This document shows positions 38,132-46,416 of a DNA stretch of 64,000 nt, piece by piece. The notes below the pieces were generated by a model, which was not told the origin of the DNA, searched no databases, and saw only the letters and a program-made list of their open reading frames with translations. The first letter of the stretch is position 1; every line of letters begins with the position of its first letter. The position numbers and the translations under genes were made by a program. The DNA comes from Acidobacteriaceae bacterium (GTDB lineage: Bacteria; Acidobacteriota; Terriglobia; Terriglobales; Acidobacteriaceae): positions 25,148-89,147 of the forward strand of contig JASHQQ010000140.1 in the NCBI GenBank assembly GCA_030039035.1. Direction: 5' to 3'.

Positions 38132-39490
38132 ATGCTTTCGCAATCGGAAGACCCAAACGGCCGAGGCAGATCTCTATTGGCAGACCGCTCACAGTTCTCC
38201 TGGCCTGACTTCTCCCACGCCTGGCGCGCGCTGCGTCACCGCAACTTCCGGCTCTATTTCGGCGGCCAGGGGATTTCCGTCATCGGCACATGGATGACGC
38301 GCGTGGCTACGTCGTGGCTCGTATACCGTCTTACAAAATCTCCGGTGCTGTTGGGAACCGTGAGCTTCGCCGGGCAGATTCCCACGTTTCTGCTGGCGCC
38401 TTTCGCCGGCGTGGTGGTCGATCGCATCGACCGGCGAACGCTGCTGGTCTGGACGCAGACGCTGGCCATGCTGCAGTCGTTCGCGCTGGCGGCGCTTACG
38501 CTCTCTCATCGCATCAGCATTGCCGAAGTGCTCGCGCTCAGCGCGCTGCAAGGGTTGATCAATGCCTTCGACATGCCGGGCCGGCAGTCGTTCATGATCA
38601 GGATGGTCGAGAACAAGGCCGATCTGTCGAACGCCATCGCCATCAACTCGTCAATGGTGAACGTGGCGCGGCTCATTGGCCCGTCGCTCGCGGGAGTGGT
38701 CATCGCCGTCAGCAACGAGGGCTGGTGCTTCACCGTGGATGGCATCAGCTACATCGCCGTCATCGCGTCCCTGCTGATGATGCGCGCGCAACACGATGCG
38801 AGAGGCGCGGGTTCGGCAAGCATGGTTGCGCAGCTTCGCGAAGGATGGGCATATGTTACGCACTTCGCGCCGATTCGCGACATCCTGATGCTTTTCGCCC
38901 TTCTGAGCCTGATGGGCTGGCCATTCATGGTGCTGATGCCCATCTTCGCCGCGCAGGTTCTGCATGGGGGACCGAACACGCTCGGATTCCTGATGGGTGC
39001 GGTCGGAGCAGGGTCGCTGGTTTCGGCTCTTACGCTCGTCATGCGCCGCTCGGTTCGCGGGCTCACGAAAATGATCCCGATTGCCGCAGCGGCGTTCGGC
39101 GCAGGGCTCATCGCGTTCGGGCTTTCGCAAACTCTCCGGCTTTCCATGCTCCTCATGCTGCTCACGGGTTTCGGCATGATGCAGGGGCTGACAGCCAGCA
39201 ACACGATCCTGCAGACGCTTGTCGACGACCACATGCGCGGGCGCGTGATGAGCTACTACACCATGGCGTTTGTGGGCATGGCGCCCTTCGGCAGCCTGTT
39301 GGCCGGGGCGCTGGCACACGCCATCGGCGCGCCGCGCACGGTGATCCTCAGCGGCGTTGCCTGCATCGCAGGTTCGCTGGCGTTCTGGTCGCAACTCAGG
39401 TCCATCCGCGGCCAGATGCGTCCGATCTACGAGCGGCTGGGCATCATTCCGCAGGCAAACTTCGTCACAGAAGAGACCGGAGAGGGATGA
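38132..39490 (+). CDS. MFS exporter (EntS/DUF894-like)
   Basis: A 452-residue MFS protein with FRLYFGGQGISVIGTWMTRVA in helix 1, LLAPFAGVVVDRIDRRTLL between helices 2 and 3, and NAIAINSSMVNVARLIGPSLAG in helix 5, the pattern of the MFS_3 branch that includes the enterobactin exporter. The substrate is unknown. It is the last plus-strand gene before the minus-strand SLATT/RelA-like pair. Confidence 0.83.
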   Translation: MLSQSEDPNGRGRSLLADRSQFSWPDFSHAWRALRHRNFRLYFGGQGISVIGTWMTRVATSWLVYRLTKSPVLLGTVSFAGQIPTFLLAPFAGVVVDRIDRRTLLVWTQTLAMLQSFALAALTLSHRISIAEVLALSALQGLINAFDMPGRQSFMIRMVENKADLSNAIAINSSMVNVARLIGPSLAGVVIAVSNEGWCFTVDGISYIAVIASLLMMRAQHDARGAGSASMVAQLREGWAYVTHFAPIRDILMLFALLSLMGWPFMVLMPIFAAQVLHGGPNTLGFLMGAVGAGSLVSALTLVMRRSVRGLTKMIPIAAAAFGAGLIAFGLSQTLRLSMLLMLLTGFGMMQGLTASNTILQTLVDDHMRGRVMSYYTMAFVGMAPFGSLLAGALAHAIGAPRTVILSGVACIAGSLAFWSQLRSIRGQMRPIYERLGIIPQANFVTEETGEG

Positions 39491-39675
39491 GTTGGGTTTA
39501 GGATGGGGTGCGGCGGTCGTCGGACTTGTGCCTCTCGTCCAGAGTTCGCGATTTCCGGCGCCTGGGACGGCAACTCCGTCTGGAAAGCTGGAAACCAGGA
39601 CGCCGTCGACGGAATGGTCCCATGGAAGTATCTGTGAATTCAATCAGTTGCGCAGCGAGCCCGGGATGGGACCTC

Positions 39676-39704
39676 TTGACAATAGGGGTGCATGCCGATA
39701 GACT
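39676..39704 (+). promoter_or_regulatory. Candidate sigma-70-type promoter pointing into the 3' end of the RelA-like gene
   Basis: A perfect TTGACA (39676-39681) is followed after 17 bases by TAGACT (39699-39704). Downstream is a GGAGGG site and a GTG that opens only seven codons before a stop. No plus-strand gene follows, so any transcript would run antisense to the minus-strand RelA/SpoT-like gene. The 261-base gap around it holds no other supported feature. Confidence 0.4.
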
Positions 39705-39751
39705 GATTAAGTTAGGGAATGGAGGGCAAAAGTGAGGCTGCCTTACACCGA

Positions 39752-41173
39752 CTAGGTCTCGCCCTGATCGTTGCCGCGGTTGTGCGACTTGGACATTTCC
39801 AGGAGACGCAGCAGCGCGGCATGATCGTGGAGCTCGTAAAACGCATTATAAATTCGACTGTCTGGAGAATCGGAGCGCGCCTTGTTGGCGCGCTTTAATT
39901 TTGCCCGCCCGCGTTCGATCTCATCGAATGTCTTGCCATGAAGGATCTCGTAGAAGCCGAGCGTGTCCTCTTCCGTGGCCCGCTGTTTGCGAAGCTCCCG
40001 CACGTACGCTTTCGCCATTTTGCGCCACTCGTCGCGAACATCGTGCTTGAATAGCTCGCAATCGCAGACGTAATAGACGAAGTTGTTTTTGGCGCGCGCG
40101 ATCCGATCGGCTCCCGGAGCGTGTTCACCGGTTTTCCAGGAAATGATCCGTTCCATATCGTTGATCGCGTCTTCATAGTTGCAGAAGGCCCAGCTGATGG
40201 TGCCGCGCACGCCGAAACGCCAGGGTTCACCGGAACCCTGTTCGACCAGCTTGTTGACCCATTCGAGAGCGCGGTTCTTGAGCAGGTTGCTGTCGAGCTT
40301 CAGGGCGCAGAAGACAGCGAACTTGCAGAACTCTGTTGTCATCGGATCGGGCGCCTTGCTTTTCAAGGCGCTCAACACCTGGATGGGTGGAGGGAGATTC
40401 TCCGGGTCGAGACCCGCCTGCGCGGGAAGGTTTTTCTTCCCGTCGAAATAGAGCTTGAGGATTGCAGCCCGGCGCAGATCGAGATCGCGCTGGTCGCTGA
40501 GGATCAGATCCTTGAGGAATTCGCTTTGGAGATCGATCGAGCCGAGCGCGCTGCTGAGGACGGCGAACTGTTCCTTCAGCTTCCTGCCAACCTCGAGCTT
40601 GCCCGGTTTGTATGCAAGGTCGTGGGATTTGGCGTCGAAGGCTTCCTGCACGACAGTTTTGACCTGCAACTCGCATTGGAGGTCGAGGAAGCGGGAGAAG
40701 CTTTCGCCCTCGGTATCGGTGAGCCGGAGAGCGAAGTGGTACGCGCAATGGCCGCTCTCGTATTCGCGCTTCGCCAGCTCGTCGCTGGCCGGAGTTACGC
40801 TAAAGGTCCTGCGCAGCCAGTCCGTGAAAGGGCGAATATCCGAGGTGTAAGAAAACAAAGCAGTGAGAGCGACCACATCGACAAGATCGCTGAATTGAGC
40901 AGCGGGTCTGGATTCGCGAAGGATCGAAATCTTCTGGGTGACGCTGTCGAGAGTTTTAACGCGCGGCTCCCGGGAAAAAAGGATGCGCAGGGACTTGGGG
41001 TTGTTCTGCTTGTACCCCATGCAGCGTGCGAGCACATAATCGGAGAATGCAAGGTAGTCATCCTTCTTCGCATTGTAGGCCTTTTCGATGCCCTTGATTT
41101 CGCCTGGTTCCAGCACAGTCTCATCTCCCTCCCGAACCGATGACGCTGCGATGCGACGGAGACGCAGATCCAA
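39752..41173 (-). CDS. Divergent RelA/SpoT-type nucleotide synthetase with helical C-terminal domain
   Basis: Residues about 25-200 match the RelA/SpoT synthetase fold: RVKTLDSVTQKI (71-82, corresponding to the RVK-x2-S-x2-K nucleotide-binding segment), SDLVDVVA (95-102, the D-x-x-G-x-R region, here without the Gly and Arg), and CELQVKTVVQEAFDAKSHDLAYK (from 167, the E-x-Q-x-R-T segment with the catalytic Glu168 kept). There is no HD hydrolase domain. The last 240 residues are helical, perhaps TPR-like. Position 41173 is a TTG; a GTG at 41116 with a GGGAG site before it would give 454 residues and may be the true start. It lies 6 bases after the SLATT-like gene. Substrate and product are unknown. 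Confidence 0.78.
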   Translation of the reverse strand: MDLRLRRIAASSVREGDETVLEPGEIKGIEKAYNAKKDDYLAFSDYVLARCMGYKQNNPKSLRILFSREPRVKTLDSVTQKISILRESRPAAQFSDLVDVVALTALFSYTSDIRPFTDWLRRTFSVTPASDELAKREYESGHCAYHFALRLTDTEGESFSRFLDLQCELQVKTVVQEAFDAKSHDLAYKPGKLEVGRKLKEQFAVLSSALGSIDLQSEFLKDLILSDQRDLDLRRAAILKLYFDGKKNLPAQAGLDPENLPPPIQVLSALKSKAPDPMTTEFCKFAVFCALKLDSNLLKNRALEWVNKLVEQGSGEPWRFGVRGTISWAFCNYEDAINDMERIISWKTGEHAPGADRIARAKNNFVYYVCDCELFKHDVRDEWRKMAKAYVRELRKQRATEEDTLGFYEILHGKTFDEIERGRAKLKRANKARSDSPDSRIYNAFYELHDHAALLRLLEMSKSHNRGNDQGET

Positions 41174-41179
41174 TCCAGC

Positions 41180-41884
41180 TCAGGGTTCGGGATAGGGTTC
41201 GCGCGCGTGACTCGGCGCAGTGCCTTGCGCCGCAGGCGCAGCCCCGCCAGCGGAGCCTGTGTCGTGGCCGACGAAGATGGAGCCGAGCATTGAGGCCGGG
41301 CCAATATCCTGCTCGATAAATACAGCGTCGACAATGGGGTCGTGGCTGGGCCATTCGGGGACGAAGAAATTCTCCCCTTTTGCCTTTCGCAACGCAGCCC
41401 AGATGCTCGGCGGAGGACTGGGAGCGCCCTGGGCCAGTGAATCGGCTTGCGCGCGAAGTCCGTCGAGGAACTCCTTAAGCCCTCCTCTTTGATTCACCGG
41501 CAGGTATCCGATTTCTTCGATCTGCTTGCGCATGGCACCGTAGGAGGCAGCAACGGAGCGATGCTTCTCTGCCCGCTCGGCGTAGCGCAGGAATGTCTGC
41601 AGCGCGGCCAGGATCGCAGTGAGCACGCTCAGCGAGCCGACGATCAGCTCGATCCGGAGGCCCACCTTTTTTTCCAGGGTGGAGAAGACGGCGGTTCCAA
41701 CGACAGCGGAAAGAATGGCCGCGGGAATCCCCAGCAGGTTATTGGCCCTGCTGTAATAATCGGCGGCCTTGTAGTGCTGGAGTTGGTTCGTGCGGGCACG
41801 TTCAAGCCATTTCACCAGCAAAGGGCGGGACCTGTCCCAGATGGCCTCGGCCCGAGGGCCTGTCGCAGGGGGAGGGTCGACCAT
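41180..41884 (-). CDS. SLATT-like two-transmembrane effector protein
   Basis: A 234-residue protein. The core (residues 25-125) has a basic helix (WLERARTNQLQHYKAADYYS), two membrane helices at about 48-68 and 78-100, and directly after them FLRYAERAEKHRSVAASYGAMRKQIE. This arrangement is the SLATT domain, defined by comparative genomics as a membrane effector of nucleotide-signalled conflict systems. The C-terminal 90 residues are Pro/Ala-rich with a WPSHDPIVDAVFIEQD segment. An AGGAG site precedes the ATG at 41884. It is the first gene of a two-gene unit with the RelA-like synthetase. Confidence 0.75.
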   Translation of the reverse strand: MVDPPPATGPRAEAIWDRSRPLLVKWLERARTNQLQHYKAADYYSRANNLLGIPAAILSAVVGTAVFSTLEKKVGLRIELIVGSLSVLTAILAALQTFLRYAERAEKHRSVAASYGAMRKQIEEIGYLPVNQRGGLKEFLDGLRAQADSLAQGAPSPPPSIWAALRKAKGENFFVPEWPSHDPIVDAVFIEQDIGPASMLGSIFVGHDTGSAGGAAPAAQGTAPSHAREPYPEP

Positions 41885-42140
41885 AACGCATCTCCTGAAG
41901 TTCGCGGCCTCGATTCCGGCAGTGAGCGGCAGCGTGTCCCCCAGATTACCGCAGTTTCCCGAAATTCAATCCCCTGATTTTGCGCTGTGAAGGGACGCGC
42001 AATGGCTGATTCGGGCGGTCATGCTCCTGTTGCCAAAGTGGTAACCGGCCGATTGGGGTGCGCCGTGACAGGCGGGGTTGTCTCGCGTTACCCTGTTGCT
42101 GGCGCGCGTAAGGACGCGACCGGGAAGTATCGAAATTCCT

Positions 42141-43082
42141 ATGCCCATTCAAGCGACCGCGAAGATCTGGCACAACGGCAACCTCATTCCCTGGGAGCAG
42201 GGAACGATCCACGTCATGAGCCATGTGATCCACTACGGCTCCAGCGTCTTTGAAGGGATCCGCTGCTACGGGCAGCCGCACGGATCGGCGGTTTTCCGCC
42301 TGCCCGAGCACATGCAGCGCCTGCTGGATTCGGCCAAGATCTACCGCATGGAGCTTCCCTTCACGCTCGACGAGTTGTGCGCCGGCGTGGTGGATACGAT
42401 CGAGGCCAACGGGGTTGCGCCGTGCTACATCCGGCCGATCGTGCTGCGCGGCTACGGGGAGATGGGGGTGAACCCCAAGGGCTGCCCCATCGAGGTCTAT
42501 ATTGCCAATTTCCCGTGGGGCAAGTACGTTGCCGGGCACGGCGGCGCCGACGTTTGCGTCTCGAGCTGGAACCGGCTGGCGCCGAACACGATGCCGGCAT
42601 TGGCCAAATCCGGGGCGAACTACATGAATTCGCAGCTCATCCGCATGGAGGCGGACACGAACGGCTATGCCGAAGGCATCGCCCTGGACGTGAACGGGCT
42701 GGTGAGCGAGGGATCGGGCGAGAACATCTTCATCGTGCGCAATGGCGTGCTGTACACGCCGCCGCTGGCCAACTCGGCGCTTTCCGGCATCACGCGCGAC
42801 AGCGTGCTCACACTGGCCCGGCACCTTGGCCTGACCGTCATCGAACAGCCGATCCCGCGCGAGATGCTGTACATCGCCGACGAGGTCTTCTTCACCGGTA
42901 CGGCGGCCGAAGTATCGCCCATCCGCTCGATCGACCGGGTGGTCGTTGGCGACGGCAACCCGGGCGAAATCACCAGACAGATCGCCGACGAGTTCTTCGG
43001 AATTGCCAACGGCCTGAAGCCGGACCGCTTTGGCTGGCTGACGCCGGTCAAGGTGAATGCGCAGGAGCCGGTGACAGCGTAA
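42141..43082 (+). CDS. ilvE: Branched-chain amino acid aminotransferase
   Basis: A 313-residue fold-type IV aminotransferase: WHNGNLIPWEQGTIHVMSH near the start, YGSSVFEGIRCY, the PLP lysine in PALAKSGANYMNS, GYAEGIALDVNGLVSEGSGENIF and the cofactor phosphate loop GITRDSVL. It catalyses the last step of valine, leucine and isoleucine formation. The ATG at 42141 gives the conserved MPIQATAKIWHNG beginning; the frame to 42078 is not needed. A 256-base gap separates it from the SLATT gene, divergent. Confidence 0.94.
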   Translation: MPIQATAKIWHNGNLIPWEQGTIHVMSHVIHYGSSVFEGIRCYGQPHGSAVFRLPEHMQRLLDSAKIYRMELPFTLDELCAGVVDTIEANGVAPCYIRPIVLRGYGEMGVNPKGCPIEVYIANFPWGKYVAGHGGADVCVSSWNRLAPNTMPALAKSGANYMNSQLIRMEADTNGYAEGIALDVNGLVSEGSGENIFIVRNGVLYTPPLANSALSGITRDSVLTLARHLGLTVIEQPIPREMLYIADEVFFTGTAAEVSPIRSIDRVVVGDGNPGEITRQIADEFFGIANGLKPDRFGWLTPVKVNAQEPVTA

Positions 43083-43140
43083 GGAACTTTCCACCGAAGG
43101 CGCAGAAATATCGACGCAGCGAGGGTTCGACAACAAGCGC

Positions 43141-44067
43141 GTGAAACCTGACATGACAGTGCGGCTGGCCGGGCTGGAGCTGGCCAACCCCGTCATTGCC
43201 GCCAGCGGCACCTTCGGCTACGGAATCGAGTTTGAAGAGATCGTCTCGCTGGAGCGGATCGGCGCGTTCGTCACCAAGGGCATCTCGTACGAACCGATGA
43301 CCGGCCACAAGCCGCAGCGCATTGTGCAGACGGCCTCGGGAATGCTCAACGCCATCGGGTTGCAGAATCTCGGCATCGAGGAATTCCTCAACCGAAAACT
43401 GCCGGCCCTGGCGAAATACCCCAGGTGCAAGGTCATCGTCAATGTTTTCGGCCATACGGTGGCCGATTATGTGGCCGTCATCGAGCGGCTCAACGGCGCC
43501 GAAGGGATTTCGGCGTACGAGCTCAATGTCTCCTGTCCGAATGTGCACGCGGGAGGCATGGCGTTTGGCGCCGACCCGGGGTCGCTCGAATACCTGGTCC
43601 GGCGGGCCAAAGCGGCCAGTGCGCGGCCGCTGATGGTCAAGCTCTCGCCCAATGTGACGTCCATCGCGCACATGGCCAAGGTCGCCGAGGCCGGCGGGGC
43701 CGACATTGTCAGCCTGGTGAATACCTTTTTGGCCATGTCGATCGACACCGAGACCCGCCAGCCGCGCCTCAGCAACATTACCGGCGGTCTTTCCGGGCCG
43801 GCGATCAAGCCCATCGCTTTGCGCATGGTGTATGAGGCAGCCCGTGCCGTGGAGATCCCCATCGTGGGAATGGGCGGAATCGTCACCCCGGAGGATGCCG
43901 TCGAATTCCTGCTCGCCGGAGCGGCCGCCATCCAGGTGGGCACGGCCAGCTACGCCGATCCGCGCGCCGCCGAGAAACTCGCGCGCGGCCTCGAATCGTG
44001 GTGCCGGAGCCGCCAGGTCGAACGAGTCGCCAGTCTGACCGGTGCGCTCGAAATTCCCCATGGATGA
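43141..44067 (+). CDS. pyrD: Dihydroorotate dehydrogenase, class 1B catalytic subunit
   Basis: A 308-residue FMN barrel: VIAASGTFGYG, FVTKGISYEPMTGH, NAIGLQNLGIE, and ELNVSCPNV with the catalytic cysteine that marks class 1, plus VSLVNTFLAMSIDTETRQP and IVGMGGIVTPEDAVEFLLAGA. Class 1B enzymes need a PyrK iron-sulfur partner, which is not in this window. The start is a GTG at 43141 with a GAGGG site; an ATG at 43153 is possible. It acts in pyrimidine biosynthesis. Confidence 0.93.
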   Translation: MKPDMTVRLAGLELANPVIAASGTFGYGIEFEEIVSLERIGAFVTKGISYEPMTGHKPQRIVQTASGMLNAIGLQNLGIEEFLNRKLPALAKYPRCKVIVNVFGHTVADYVAVIERLNGAEGISAYELNVSCPNVHAGGMAFGADPGSLEYLVRRAKAASARPLMVKLSPNVTSIAHMAKVAEAGGADIVSLVNTFLAMSIDTETRQPRLSNITGGLSGPAIKPIALRMVYEAARAVEIPIVGMGGIVTPEDAVEFLLAGAAAIQVGTASYADPRAAEKLARGLESWCRSRQVERVASLTGALEIPHG

Positions 44068-44283
44068 TGTTTCGTTCGGACAGTCCCATTACCATTGCGT
44101 GGTTCACGCCCGGAATCGGCTTTACTTTTCGACCTGTCCCGACCTCAGTGTCAAAAGAGTAACGAGTGCGGCGCATTTCAACCATGTGCGCCGGAAGCTG
44201 TGTTGTCATAGTTGTCATTGAGATCCCTGCGGTACCGCGACGATTCCGGCGAGCGGCAGGATCTCGACACCGCGAAGGATGCG

Positions 44284-45543
44284 ATGACGGAAAACGACCC
44301 GAGCCTGTATGCGGGAACGGTGCTGCTGGCCGGCACGCGAACCTCCACCGTTGCTTCTCGCATGGCGATTCGCTTCGCCGATGCAGGGTGCGGGGTGGCT
44401 GCGATTTATCCGTCGCGAACGCATCCGCTGGCCAGCACGCGGGCGGTCGAAACCCATTTCCACTACAGCATGGTCGATCCGCTGCAATCGGTGCTCGCCG
44501 CCATGCGCGAGAGCCGCGCCGGGCTGGTGCTTCCCTGCGACGGGCTGACGGTGCGGCATCTTCACGCGCTGTATGCGGTGCTGCCTGCCGCCGAGGACGG
44601 AGCCGGAACCGCGGAAATCCTGCAGAAATCGCTGGGCGATCCGGCCGCCTATCTGCTGATCGACTCCCGTCATGAAGTGCAGACCGCCGCTCGTGCCGAA
44701 GGATTGAAGGCAGCCGAGTCGTTCGCGCTGGGCAGGGCGACCGATCCGGCAATGATTGCGCAGACGCTTCCGTTTCCGTGGGTGTTGAAGACGGACTATA
44801 TCGCAGGTGGCGCAGGCACGCGAGTTGTGTCCAGTTTGCCTGTGGCAAGAAAGACGATTCGGCGCGCCGGCTCGCCGCCCAACCTGGCCACAGTCATGGG
44901 CCAACTGCTTGTGGAAGGCGACCGCGCCGCAATGGGCGAATGGCTGCGCGCCATGCGGCCGGGTCTTTCGGCGCAACGCCCGGTTTCCGGCGTCCCGGCC
45001 AGTACCGTGGCCTCCTGCTGGGCCGGCGAGGTTCTGTCCTCGATTTCGGTGCGGACTGTATCCGCAACAGGCCGCCCAACCGATTCACCGGCGAAGGTGG
45101 AAATCATCGACAACGAGCAGATGGTGCGAACGGCGCGCAAAATGGCGGAAAAACTCGGCCTGTCAGGATTCCAGGACTTCGAATTCATTCTCGATGCGGA
45201 TTCAGGACAGGCAATTCTGGTCGAAATCAACCCCTACTGCGTGGCTCCGGTGTATTTGAACGCCGGCCTCGGCCACGATCCCGTCGACGCCTTTTGCCGC
45301 CGCTGGCTGGGCAGGCCGCCGGCGTCCCAGACTCCGGTGCATCCGGGCCGTCTGGTTGCCTATTTTCCGCAATCCTGGATTGCCGATCCGTCCGATCCGG
45401 TGCTGGGAACGGGCGCGTACGACCTGCCGGCGCAGGATCCGCAACTGGTGAACCACGTGATGCGGATGGTCCGCCGCAACCGGCGATACTCGGCCATTCA
45501 GTCCGGCATGCGTTCCTGGCTGCGCCGGGACGCGCAAGGATGA
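44284..45543 (+). CDS. Orphan ATP-grasp protein
   Basis: A 419-residue protein with the ATP-grasp layout: a pre-ATP-grasp Rossmann-like domain (VLLAGTRTSTVASRMAIRFADAG), PFPWVLKTDYIAGGAGTRVV (nucleotide loop), then GFQDFEFILDADSGQAILVEINPYC with the metal-binding acidic residues and Asn. The usual EINPR reads EINPYC. The ligase type cannot be told; carboxylate-amine ligase-like proteins are closest in layout. The ATG at 44284 is chosen over 44212. A 216-base gap after pyrD includes a GTTGTCATAGTTGTCATT direct repeat; no partner enzyme is beside it. Confidence 0.72.
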   Translation: MTENDPSLYAGTVLLAGTRTSTVASRMAIRFADAGCGVAAIYPSRTHPLASTRAVETHFHYSMVDPLQSVLAAMRESRAGLVLPCDGLTVRHLHALYAVLPAAEDGAGTAEILQKSLGDPAAYLLIDSRHEVQTAARAEGLKAAESFALGRATDPAMIAQTLPFPWVLKTDYIAGGAGTRVVSSLPVARKTIRRAGSPPNLATVMGQLLVEGDRAAMGEWLRAMRPGLSAQRPVSGVPASTVASCWAGEVLSSISVRTVSATGRPTDSPAKVEIIDNEQMVRTARKMAEKLGLSGFQDFEFILDADSGQAILVEINPYCVAPVYLNAGLGHDPVDAFCRRWLGRPPASQTPVHPGRLVAYFPQSWIADPSDPVLGTGAYDLPAQDPQLVNHVMRMVRRNRRYSAIQSGMRSWLRRDAQG

Positions 45544-45591
45544 ATCAGCCGCGGCGGGTTCGCTCTGGACCTCGGGGAGGCGCGAGCCGGT

Positions 45592-45999
45592 CTACTCAGG
45601 TTCCGCGGTGCGGTTCCTGCGGCCCAGCCAAAGGAATCTGTCCTTCAGGCTGCTTAATCTTGAGGCGAGGTCGCGCGAGGCTGGCTCGGGTTGCGCGGAA
45701 ACGGCGCCATTGGACGGAGCTTGCGGCTCTGCCTGGTGCGGGACAGGCTCCGGTTGCTGGAGGAGAATCGTGGCTTGAGCCGGCAACGGCACAGCCGGGT
45801 TTTCCGACTTCGAATCCTGCAATGCGACGGCAATTTGACCGACCGGGGCCGGTTGGGGCTCGGGGTCCTTGGAGGGAGGCGCAGACTCGGGATCGCCTTT
45901 CGGAGACGGATCGGCCAGCCACCAGTGGCTCCCGTTCGTGGAGCTGAAAACGGGCTGATTGGCCTTGGCGATTTCCGATAACCTTCGTGCGCGCGACAT
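45592..45999 (-). CDS. Small Pro-rich protein of unknown function
   Basis: A 135-residue protein beginning MSRARRLSEIAKANQPVF, with a SHWWLADPSPKG segment, a long Pro/Ala/Gln-rich middle and a basic C-terminus (LKDRFLWLGRRNRTAEPE). It is likely disordered. The ATG at 45999 has a GGAGCGG site just upstream. It is convergent with the ATP-grasp gene. Its low complexity gives no family clue. Confidence 0.5.
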   Translation of the reverse strand: MSRARRLSEIAKANQPVFSSTNGSHWWLADPSPKGDPESAPPSKDPEPQPAPVGQIAVALQDSKSENPAVPLPAQATILLQQPEPVPHQAEPQAPSNGAVSAQPEPASRDLASRLSSLKDRFLWLGRRNRTAEPE

Positions 46000-46416
46000 A
46001 ACCCGCTCCTATTGTACTGCCGGCTGGGAGCCGAGGGGGAGGGTTGGTTGGCGACCAGTATAGCGCGGCGGTTTTCAGCCCGGCATCGGGGGCATGTCAC
46101 GAATTGCGATCAACATGCACGGAACTCTGCCGGCAATTAACCTGTCTCCGTGCCCGGTTACATCCGCAATTCCTGATGGTACGACGAGGCGGACGGGCTC
46201 GGGCTACATCTTCTGTGGAATCGCGGGTAACCCGGCAAGCCATTGAAATGGAAGCATTCGCGAGTGTAGGGCATATCGCGCATCGGATTGTCGCGATGTA
46301 CTACACTCGTTTCGAGAGGCGTTTTTCAGTGGGTAGCGGGACTGGAAGATTCGTCGCCGAATGGATGGGGCCAACGCAACCGCAGCGGACCGCGAGGAGA
46401 TCGAAGAGGCGAAACC
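46000..46416. other. Intergenic region upstream of the dTDP-rhamnose operon
   Basis: A 417-base region between a minus-strand small gene and rfbB. It holds a long imperfect hairpin at 46261-46309 and no convincing reading frame; the apparent frames here are extensions of rfbB or out of frame. I see no clear -35/-10 pair. It should contain promoters for both flanking genes. Confidence 0.5.
46261..46309. promoter_or_regulatory. Long imperfect inverted repeat upstream of rfbB
   Basis: The outer arms CGAGTGTAG (46261-46269) and CTACACTCG (46301-46309) are perfectly complementary, and inner arms ATCGCG (46275-46280) and CGCGAT (46292-46297) continue the stem around an 11-base loop. It lies about 110 bases before the rfbB start. 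It could be an operator or an RNA hairpin in the leader; no run of T follows, so it is not a standard terminator. Confidence 0.5.

Noticed and set aside
39491..39751. A mobile-element boundary or attachment site beside the SLATT/RelA pair
   Set aside because: I found no flanking direct repeats, integrase, transposase or tRNA gene. Only a promoter-like sequence is visible.
43100..43130. GGTTCGA-type sequence suggesting a tRNA T-arm
   Set aside because: No acceptor or anticodon stem can be paired around it, and similar GTTCGA strings elsewhere are inside genes.
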